A stretch of DNA of 11,028 nt from Sulfitobacter sp. (GTDB taxonomy: Bacteria; Pseudomonadota; Alphaproteobacteria; Rhodobacterales; Rhodobacteraceae), in assembly GCA_026421135.1 (NCBI GenBank), contig JAPKCR010000026.1, positions 1 to 11,028 on the forward strand, given 5' to 3'. This document shows positions 5,624 to 11,028 of this stretch, in pieces. Under the pieces are notes generated by a model, which searched no databases, was not told the DNA's origin, and saw only the letters and a list, made by a program, of their open reading frames with translations. Each line of letters starts with the position of its first letter. Position 1 is the stretch's first letter. A program made the position numbers and the translations under genes.

Positions 5624-6193
5624 ATGAATGGTACGAATTTTTCGGGTTTTACCCGCCGCGCCCTGTTGGGTGCATTCGCCGCGACAGCAGTAACAGCCGC
5701 ACCAACATTCGCAAATGCAGCAGGGTTCCTGCGCGGTGCAGGCGATATTCGCCGCATCAAGATGTATTCCGGTCGAACCGGCGAACGCATCGACATGATC
5801 TATTGGATCGAAGGTAACTATATCAAAGATGCCGTTAAAGAAGTGAACCACTTCATGCGCGATTGGCGGACTGATGGTGTGAAATCCATGGATCTGCGCA
5901 CCGTCGACATCATGGCCGCGTCGCATAACCTTTTGGATGTAAACGAACCTTATATGCTGTTGTCCGGCTATCGCAGCCCCCAAACAAACGCGATGTTGCG
6001 TTCGCGGTCCCGCGGTGTAGCGAAAAACTCGCTTCATATGCGCGGTCAGGCAGCTGATCTGCGTTTGGCGTCACGCTCTGTTAATCAGATGGCCAAGGCA
6101 GCAATTGCCTGTCATGGCGGCGGCGTTGGTCGGTACTCCGGTTCAAATTTCGTCCACATGGATTGTGGCGTCGTTCGCAGCTGGGGCGGCTAA
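5624..6193 (+). CDS. Tat-exported DUF882 / peptidase M15-like murein endopeptidase (MepK-like)
   Basis: This 189-residue protein belongs to the DUF882/YcbK family. Its E. coli member MepK is a zinc endopeptidase that cuts mDAP-mDAP (3-3) cross-links. The N-terminus has a twin-arginine signal (FTRRALLGAFAA at 9-20, then a hydrophobic stretch and a likely cut after about residue 33), so it is probably exported folded through Tat. The metal ligands are visible: H138 and D145 in SLHMRGQAADL, and H178 in FVHMD. The SGYRSPQTN segment (114-122) is also a family hallmark. Length is typical. A candidate AGGA lies about 10 bases before the ATG. It diverges from the L,D-transpeptidase gene, so maker and cutter of the same bond may be controlled from one region. 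Exact cleavage specificity is inferred from the family. Confidence 0.9.
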   Translation: MNGTNFSGFTRRALLGAFAATAVTAAPTFANAAGFLRGAGDIRRIKMYSGRTGERIDMIYWIEGNYIKDAVKEVNHFMRDWRTDGVKSMDLRTVDIMAASHNLLDVNEPYMLLSGYRSPQTNAMLRSRSRGVAKNSLHMRGQAADLRLASRSVNQMAKAAIACHGGGVGRYSGSNFVHMDCGVVRSWGG

Positions 6194-6212
6194 GCCCACG
6201 CCCATCTCAACC

Positions 6213-6248
6213 GGAAACAAAGCGCCGCAAGGCGCTTTTTTTGTTTCC
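6213..6248 (+). terminator. Strong terminator, probably bidirectional
   Basis: A long stem (GGAAACAAAGCGCC at 6213-6226 with 6231-6248) closes a GCAA tetraloop. The stem core AGCGCC/GGCGCT is followed by seven T residues. It sits 20 bases past the DUF882 stop and 33 bases before the stop of the convergent YqaA-like gene. The minus-strand side ends in TTTGTTT and could terminate that gene too. Confidence 0.85.
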
Positions 6249-6280
6249 GCCGCCCCCTGAGGGATGCAATGTGCAAGCAA

Positions 6281-6724
6281 TTAGGCTTGGCCGGATGGAA
6301 ACCAAGCAAGTGTTATCATCGCCAAAGCAACATAACGCGCACCCTTGCCAATCGTGACAATCGCCACAAACGACCAAAGCGGTTCGCGCAGCACACCCGC
6401 CATGATTGTCAGCGCGTCCCCGACGATAGGCAGCCAGCTCGCCAAAAGCGACCAGCGTCCATAGCGGCGATACCAAATTTCGGCGCGGTCCAATTGCGCA
6501 TCATTGGCAGGAAACCAGCGCTTTTGTTTGAACTGCAATGCGGCCCGTCCCAAGACCCAATTTACGACAGACCCCAAAACGTTTCCTGCCGTTGCAACCG
6601 TAAGCAAAACCATCAACGAATGCTGATCGTTCAGCATCAACGCGACCAGCAACGCCTCTGACTGCATAGGCAGAAACGTCGCAGCAATGAACGCGGCGGA
6701 AAACAGGCCCAAATACCCGATCAT
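6281..6724 (-). CDS. YqaA-type DedA / SNARE-associated small membrane protein
   Basis: This 147-residue inner-membrane protein matches the YqaA branch of the DedA (VTT/SNARE-associated) superfamily. About four hydrophobic segments can be seen: near residues 4-26 (starting in YLGLFSAAFIAATFLP), 36-60, 92-112 and 118-142. Family signatures include the SEALLVAL stretch, NVLGSVVNWVLGR, and the SWLPIVGDALTIMAG segment with its conserved Gly-Asp. Larger DedA proteins have been linked to membrane lipid (undecaprenyl phosphate or phospholipid) transport, but YqaA itself has no settled function. The length is typical of this short subgroup. The ATG at 6724 is the only reasonable start, because an in-frame TGA lies just upstream. 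The ribosome binding site is weak. It appears to be a single-gene unit. Confidence 0.85.
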   Translation of the reverse strand: MIGYLGLFSAAFIAATFLPMQSEALLVALMLNDQHSLMVLLTVATAGNVLGSVVNWVLGRAALQFKQKRWFPANDAQLDRAEIWYRRYGRWSLLASWLPIVGDALTIMAGVLREPLWSFVAIVTIGKGARYVALAMITLAWFPSGQA

Positions 6725-6758
6725 CGAGACATATGTTCACGGGCTAAGGATAGGACCA

Positions 6759-6781
6759 TCATTCGCAAGACTTCATTCGCA
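6759..6781 (-). repeat. Direct 9-bp repeat upstream of the YqaA-like gene
   Basis: TCATTCGCA occurs at 6759-6767 and 6773-6781 (period 14 bases), 35 to 57 bases before the start codon at 6724. On the minus strand the copies read TGCGAATGA. Paired direct repeats at such a distance can be sites for response regulators, but no promoter could be placed with confidence, so the role is open. Confidence 0.35.
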
Positions 6782-6973
6782 CCTTTAAATCATAGAGATC
6801 TTTTGCATCTTAACGCCCAAAATTCTAAGGCACACCGCACAAATGAAGATGCTTGCCATGCGCGCATAACTCGTGCGCTTTCGGAGCATGCCACCGGTTC
6901 AGATATACTGCGAGGCGGCATTAGCGCTGTTTGGATGCTCAACGCGGCGTGGTCATAACCCCGAAAAGGGTAA
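6782..6973. other. Gene-free spacer between the YqaA-like gene and tRNA-Ser
   Basis: I see no coding region, RNA gene or clear repeat here. On the minus strand, just past the tRNA 3' end, ACCC and GGGT could form a very short hairpin around TTTTCG, but there is no T-run, so the tRNA terminator is not resolved. Confidence 0.4.
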
Positions 6974-7063
6974 TGGCGGATCGACAGGGATTCGAACCCT
7001 GGAGACGGTCTCCCGCCTACACACTTTCCAGGCGTGCGCCTTCGACCACTCGGCCACCGATCC
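6974..7063 (-). tRNA. tRNA-Ser (anticodon GGA)
   Basis: This 90-base class II tRNA has its CCA end encoded (6974-6976). The acceptor stem pairs GGATCGG at the 5' end with TCGATCC, leaving discriminator G at 6977. The anticodon loop CTGGAAA gives anticodon GGA (7027-7029), which reads UCC and UCU serine codons. The long variable arm (GGAGA...TCTCC) and the GTTCGAA-type T-loop with a 5-bp CAGGG/CCCTG stem are as expected for tRNA-Ser. I see no copy of its 3' end elsewhere in the window and no integrase, so there is no sign of an integrated element here. Confidence 0.96.
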
Positions 7064-7074
7064 ATTAGGGCGGT

Positions 7075-7103
7075 GTTTAGCGTGAGGTATGGTCTGGGTG
7101 CAA
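7075..7103 (-). promoter_or_regulatory. Candidate promoter of tRNA-Ser
   Basis: On the minus strand TTGCAC (7103-7098) and CTAAAC (7080-7075) are separated by exactly 17 bases. Transcription would begin near 7068, a few bases before the mature tRNA. The tRNA therefore probably does not depend on read-through from the editing-protein gene, although I see no terminator between the two. Confidence 0.45.
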
Positions 7104-7134
7104 GGGGTAAATCACGTCAATTACAACATGTGCC

Positions 7135-7854
7135 TTAACCGTCCAAATGCACGTAAATACGACGGTTTCGACGGCCTTTTTTTTCGATCTTGCCCAGCAC
7201 GAGCGCGCCAACCTCGCCCGTGCGCGCCACATGGGTGCCCCCGCACGGCTGCAAGTCGATCCCGCTAGGCCCATCACCAATCTGAACCAAACGGACCTTG
7301 TCAGCCCCTTTTGGGGGTTTGACCGCCATCGTTTTGACCAATTCGGGTGCAGCATCCAGTTCAGCTTGGGTGATCCAGCGAGTGCTGATGCGCAGATCGG
7401 CCTCTACGAATTCATGCAGAACGGCCTCGATCCCTTCTCGGTCCTCGGGCGCATCTGGCATATCAAAATCCAAACGGCCGTGCCGCGCAGAAATTTGCCC
7501 GCCGGTTACCCCAAAAGGCACGGCTACCGACAGAAGGTGCAACATCGTATGAACGCGCATGTGTTTATGCCGCCGGTCCCAGTCCAAAACTTGTGTGACA
7601 TGGGTGCCGACATCGGGCAATTGCAGCGGTTCGGCTGGCACAAGGGCTATGGCATTGCCTACCCCCTTGACCGTTGTGGCGATGGGCAGGCGTTTGCCAT
7701 CCCATGTCAGCCAGCCACTGTCACCGGGCTGACCGCCGCCTGTTGGGTAAAATATAGACCCATCCAGTACGATCCCGCCCTCTTCGGTGATGGCCGTCAC
7801 AACGCCATGCGCGTCGCGCTGATACGCGTCCTCCAGATATAACGGTGTCGTCAT
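7135..7854 (-). CDS. AlaX-type alanyl-tRNA editing protein
   Basis: This 239-residue cytoplasmic protein resembles the free-standing editing domain of alanyl-tRNA synthetase (AlaX-M type). Such proteins hydrolyse tRNA-Ala mischarged with serine or glycine. Residues 1-85 form the small N-terminal domain with the GGGQPGD motif (39-45), and residues 95-235 form the zinc-binding editing domain. All four expected zinc ligands are present: H102 and H106 in HTMLH, and C204 and H208 in CGGTH. The length fits AlaX-M. The ATG overlaps the TGA of the upstream channel gene by four bases (ATGA), so translation is probably coupled. The only purine-rich site (AAGG) lies about 14 bases upstream, which fits re-initiation. 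tRNA-Ser lies just downstream, a curious neighbour for an enzyme that removes serine from the wrong tRNA. Confidence 0.92.
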   Translation of the reverse strand: MTTPLYLEDAYQRDAHGVVTAITEEGGIVLDGSIFYPTGGGQPGDSGWLTWDGKRLPIATTVKGVGNAIALVPAEPLQLPDVGTHVTQVLDWDRRHKHMRVHTMLHLLSVAVPFGVTGGQISARHGRLDFDMPDAPEDREGIEAVLHEFVEADLRISTRWITQAELDAAPELVKTMAVKPPKGADKVRLVQIGDGPSGIDLQPCGGTHVARTGEVGALVLGKIEKKGRRNRRIYVHLDG

Positions 7855-10184
7855 GAATCAGAGCTGCCTTTTAAAGCCTCGGGATTGCGCAGCCAGATAT
7901 CGCGCTGTGCAAAGGGCACTTCGATGCCTTCTTCGGCGAACCGTTCCGCAATGGCGTGATTGATGTCGCTCTTGACTTGCATGATCCAATTCACGTCCCG
8001 CAAAATGGCACGTATCTCAAATTCCAGCGCATCTGCTCCGAAATTTACGAACAAGACATTCGGGGCTGGGTTTGCCAAAACCATCGGCTGATCGGCGGCG
8101 ATCTCCCGCAGGATATTTGCGACCCGTTTTGTGTCTGTACCATAGGCCACGCCCACCGGAATGATCGCTCGGCCGACTGTGTTGCCGCGGGTAAAGTTGG
8201 TGACAGTACCGCTAACCAAGTCGGCATTCGGGACGATCACATCGGTCCGGTCGAAGGTTTCAATACGGGTTGAGCGCACGGAAATATCACGCACATAACC
8301 GCTTTTACCGCCGACTTCGATCCAGTCGCCTTCTGAGATCGGGCGTTCGATCAAAAGGATAATCCCCGAGACAAAGTTACTGACGATATTTTGCAAACCA
8401 AAACCGATACCGACAGACAGCGCACCAGCCACGATCGCAAGCGAGCTTAGGTCGATGCCCGCCCCCGTGATCGCAGCAAGTGCGGCGAGAAATATCCCGA
8501 CATATCCCAAGCCCGACAGCAAGGCATTTTGCCCGCCAATGTCGATCTGTGTCTTGGGCAATACGTTTGATCGCAATGTGCCTTGTATTAACCGCGTCAG
8601 CAGAAACCCGATCGAGAAAATGATCGCGAAGGTCAGCAGGTTAGTTGGCGATATGCGCGTATCGCCAACCGCAAACCCGCTAGCAAACGTCGACCAAAGT
8701 TCGCTTAGGTCGGTCAGTCGCGCACCCCAGACAAGAGCCAAAACGGGCGCTGCCAGCAGCAATAGGATCATGCCGAAAAACACGGGCATCAATGCATCGC
8801 GTGCCGCGACCCCCTGCCCTGTGATCGCACCATACACATCCGCAGCAAAACGTTGAACCGCCATGACCAGACCCAAGATCACCAGCGTCGTCACAAAGGG
8901 ATGCAAAATCGCGTCAGACAGATCTTGATACCCAAAGGCAAACAGCAAAGGCGCAACAATGCCGATGGCCATGGCACCCATCCCAAAGCTGCGAACAATC
9001 CGCGCGAGGGTCGAACTGCGCTTCACCTCGTCTGAATCCGGGGTAACTTCTTCGACATCTACATAGTCGCGTAGGATTTGACCGATCCGGAACAGCGCAA
9101 AGCTGATCCCCACAGCAAACGGAAAAGCCACCACAGCAGTGGTCGCAGCAGATGGCAGGTCAAATTCGACAATCCTGATGGTGATAATCGACACGATCAA
9201 CATCAAAGTAATGCCATTCACATAGAACCGCGCCCGGCGACGTTGGTCTTGGCTCAGCAGCAAAAGCGCCTCTTCGTCGTCGCGCGAAAACACCCTCTCC
9301 GACACCCAACGAAACCCGAAAACGACCAAACCCATAATAGGCAACAGCCGGATGACTTCGGTGCCGCGCACCCCAAGGTAGCCTGTTTGTCGCGCAGCCA
9401 CTGTTAGCAAAAACAACCCCGCCAGTGGCAGGAAAATGCGCAGCAGCGAAACGACAAACCGCCAGATGCCCAAACCCCTCGCCTGATGATTGCGCAACCC
9501 TGTCACCATCATCACAGCCCAGCGACGGCCCCGCAAAAGTAGCAACAGCCCCAAAAGACTGGCAAAGAAAACCAAGGGGAGGTTCTCACGCAATCCTTCG
9601 AACTTCTGCGCACTGCTGACCTCGCCTCTGTCAATCCACATGGCACCGAACGCCGCCTTAAGATCGCTTAATGCTCGGGGCCAATGTTCGGGGTTCAATG
9701 GCGACGGGGTGGTCGTCAGCAACTTTTCCGTCTGCCGGTTGCGTATAATCTGGTCGATCTGGCGTACCAGCCCGTCAGCCCGCAGATAGTCCCGTTCAGC
9801 AATTTGAACAGGGGCCATCAGCTCATTCAGCTGTTTGTTCAGGTCAGCACGGGTCTGGGCCAAAGCCGGTGGCTCTGGTTCCGCATTTTCACCTTCGGGG
9901 ACGGCACCAAGGGCCGCAATCTGTTCACGCAGCGTGGAAATGCGGCTATTATTTGCCTTTCGGGCTGTGTCAAACTCAGACCGGAAATCCACAATGCGAG
10001 CACGCAAAGTCTCAAGAACTGTGTCGGTGCTATCACCTGTTTCCACAACCGTTTCGGCGCGGGTGGCGACGTTTTCCCACCGTTCAATCCCTTGCGCAGG
10101 TTCTACTTGTGCAGAAACAGCCCCAACCGCTAGCCATAGCGCAAGGCAAAGGCCTGTAATAAGCGCGCGCATTTGCAGGGTCAT
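7851..10184 (-). CDS. Large MscS-family mechanosensitive channel with DUF3772 domain
   Basis: This 777-residue inner-membrane protein is predicted to open under membrane tension and release solutes after osmotic downshock. Residues 1-26 form a signal peptide (cut near SAQ). A periplasmic region with coiled-coil tendency (about 55-150) leads into the DUF3772 segment (about 130-190). Some ten hydrophobic segments lie between about 202 and 575. The pore helix and MscS core begin at about 579 (SVGIGFGLQNIVSNFVSG), followed by the beta domain (IEVGGKSGYVRDI...IVPNADL) and the C-terminal alpha/beta domain ending at VPFAQRDIWL. MscS of E. coli has 286 residues, so this is a long DUF3772-type channel. 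It overlaps both neighbours by four bases (ATGA), pointing to one transcript with the PLP enzyme and AlaX. Why these three are linked is unclear. Confidence 0.92.
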   Translation of the reverse strand: MTLQMRALITGLCLALWLAVGAVSAQVEPAQGIERWENVATRAETVVETGDSTDTVLETLRARIVDFRSEFDTARKANNSRISTLREQIAALGAVPEGENAEPEPPALAQTRADLNKQLNELMAPVQIAERDYLRADGLVRQIDQIIRNRQTEKLLTTTPSPLNPEHWPRALSDLKAAFGAMWIDRGEVSSAQKFEGLRENLPLVFFASLLGLLLLLRGRRWAVMMVTGLRNHQARGLGIWRFVVSLLRIFLPLAGLFLLTVAARQTGYLGVRGTEVIRLLPIMGLVVFGFRWVSERVFSRDDEEALLLLSQDQRRRARFYVNGITLMLIVSIITIRIVEFDLPSAATTAVVAFPFAVGISFALFRIGQILRDYVDVEEVTPDSDEVKRSSTLARIVRSFGMGAMAIGIVAPLLFAFGYQDLSDAILHPFVTTLVILGLVMAVQRFAADVYGAITGQGVAARDALMPVFFGMILLLLAAPVLALVWGARLTDLSELWSTFASGFAVGDTRISPTNLLTFAIIFSIGFLLTRLIQGTLRSNVLPKTQIDIGGQNALLSGLGYVGIFLAALAAITGAGIDLSSLAIVAGALSVGIGFGLQNIVSNFVSGIILLIERPISEGDWIEVGGKSGYVRDISVRSTRIETFDRTDVIVPNADLVSGTVTNFTRGNTVGRAIIPVGVAYGTDTKRVANILREIAADQPMVLANPAPNVLFVNFGADALEFEIRAILRDVNWIMQVKSDINHAIAERFAEEGIEVPFAQRDIWLRNPEALKGSSDS

Positions 10185-11028
10185 TGGTCTTCAAATACGC
10201 CAGGAATGGATTGAGGTGCGCGGTCCAACCAGCCCGGAACAGGCAATCCCTTTTCCCGCAAGAATTCAGGGTTGAACAGCTTGGACTGATAGCGTGTGCC
10301 GAAATCGCACAGGATGGTCACGATGGTGTGGCCGGGTCCCATCTCGCGGGCGAGCCGAATGGCACCCGCGACATTCACGCCAGACGATGCGCCAAGGCAT
10401 AGACCCTCGTGCTGAAGCAAATCAAACACGATTGGCAATGCCTCGCTATCGTGGATATTATAGCTGAAATCGGGAGTGAACCCTTCCAGGTTTTTGGTGA
10501 TGCGGACCTGCCCGATGCCTTCGGCGATTGACCCGCCCTCGGCCGCAAGCTCGCCCGTGGTGTAATAACTATGCAGCGCGGCACCGTCAGGGTCAGCCAA
10601 GGCGATTTTCACGCCCTTAGGCTGCAACGCCATACCGATGCCCGCCAGTGTACCGCCGGACCCTACAGAACAGCAAAACCCGTCGACATTCCCTGCGGTC
10701 TGGTCCCAGATCTCGGGGCCAGTGGTTTCGATATGCGCCTGACGGTTGGCAACGTTATCAAACTGGTTGGCCCAGATCACACCTTCGTTGGTGGTGCGGG
10801 CCAGTTCCTTCGCAAGCCGCTCTGAATAGCGCACAAAGTTGTTGGGGTTGCGGTAAGGTGCGGCTGGCACCTGAACCAGCTCTGCCCCGGCAAGGCGCAG
10901 CATGTCTTTTTTCTCTTGGCTTTGTGTTTCAGGGATGACGATAACCGTCTTGAATCCCATCGACGCGCCGACCAGCGCCAGACCGATGCCAGTATTGCCT
11001 GCTGTCCCCTCAACGATTGTACCGCCCG
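10181..11028 (-). CDS. Cysteine-synthase-like PLP enzyme (N-terminus outside window)
   Basis: The visible 281 C-terminal residues belong to the beta family of PLP enzymes that makes cysteine from O-acetylserine and sulfide. The EGTAGNTG loop (visible residues 6-13), which binds the substrate carboxylate, the phosphate-binding GSGGT (122-126) and the ASSG (213-216) are all present. The tail (ILCDFGTRYQSKLFN) resembles the group that includes fungal cysteine synthase 2 and mycobacterial Cds1, a cysteine desulfhydrase, more than classical CysK. It could therefore make or break down cysteine, so I give no symbol. The PLP lysine must lie in the missing N-terminal part, an estimated 60 residues beyond the right edge. 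The stop overlaps the channel start (ATGA). The reading frame stays open to the edge, so truncation is by the window only. Confidence 0.88.
   Translation of the reverse strand, partial: GGTIVEGTAGNTGIGLALVGASMGFKTVIVIPETQSQEKKDMLRLAGAELVQVPAAPYRNPNNFVRYSERLAKELARTTNEGVIWANQFDNVANRQAHIETTGPEIWDQTAGNVDGFCCSVGSGGTLAGIGMALQPKGVKIALADPDGAALHSYYTTGELAAEGGSIAEGIGQVRITKNLEGFTPDFSYNIHDSEALPIVFDLLQHEGLCLGASSGVNVAGAIRLAREMGPGHTIVTILCDFGTRYQSKLFNPEFLREKGLPVPGWLDRAPQSIPGVFEDQ

Noticed and set aside
6974..7063. tRNA-Ser as an attachment site of an integrated element
   Set aside because: There is no integrase, no duplicated tRNA 3' end, and the flanking genes are ordinary chromosomal ones.
6790..7065. 91-codon minus-strand open frame covering tRNA-Ser
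   Set aside because: It reads through a clear tRNA and yields a low-complexity basic peptide, so it is not a gene.
1..11028. Search for a new defence, mobile or toxin-antitoxin system
   Set aside because: All the larger genes belong to recognisable housekeeping or envelope families. I found no toxin-like small gene pairs, repeat arrays or transposase remnants.

Overview
This window looks like ordinary chromosome of an alphaproteobacterium, most likely of the Rhodobacterales/Roseobacter group. That assignment is inferred from the protein repertoire: an IalB-domain protein, an LpxD with a long loop, a DUF882 peptidase with a twin-arginine signal, a YqaA-type DedA protein and a large DUF3772 MscS channel. 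No search was run. There are no insertion sequences, phage genes, CRISPR arrays or defence genes, and no clear break in composition.

Layout. Positions 1-333 hold no protein gene. They contain a strong terminator from an upstream unit, a candidate promoter with a short, probably untranslated RNA that ends in a second terminator, and a repeat-bearing leader for an exported IalB-domain protein (334-984, +). A four-gene minus-strand operon follows, transcribed from 5310 to 1056: an exported L,D-transpeptidase, lpxD, a small dedicated acyl carrier protein (TTG start) and a FabF-like ketoacyl synthase (GTG start). Divergent from it is a Tat-exported DUF882/peptidase M15-like protein (5624-6193, +), resembling the E. 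coli endopeptidase MepK. A 313-base control region separates the two. Next are a small membrane protein of the YqaA/DedA type (6281-6724, -) and tRNA-Ser(GGA) (6974-7063, -). Last is a second minus-strand operon with 4-base ATGA overlaps: a cysteine-synthase-like PLP enzyme cut by the window edge, a 777-residue MscS-family channel and an AlaX-type tRNA editing protein.

Functional logic. The central block is about the cell envelope. The L,D-transpeptidase would make 3-3 peptidoglycan cross-links, the divergent MepK-like peptidase could cut them, and LpxD acylates the lipid A precursor. The neighbouring acyl carrier protein and ketoacyl synthase may supply or elongate a special acyl chain. The cysteine-synthase-like enzyme and AlaX share a serine/cysteine/alanine theme next to a serine tRNA, but no functional link is shown.

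The signals most worth a second look are non-coding. They are an 8-bp perfect hairpin that would hide the lpxD ribosome binding site just after the transpeptidase stop codon, a perfect 7-6-7 palindrome beside the promoter of the MepK-like gene, and a candidate small RNA at about 134-201. I see no convincing new multi-gene system.
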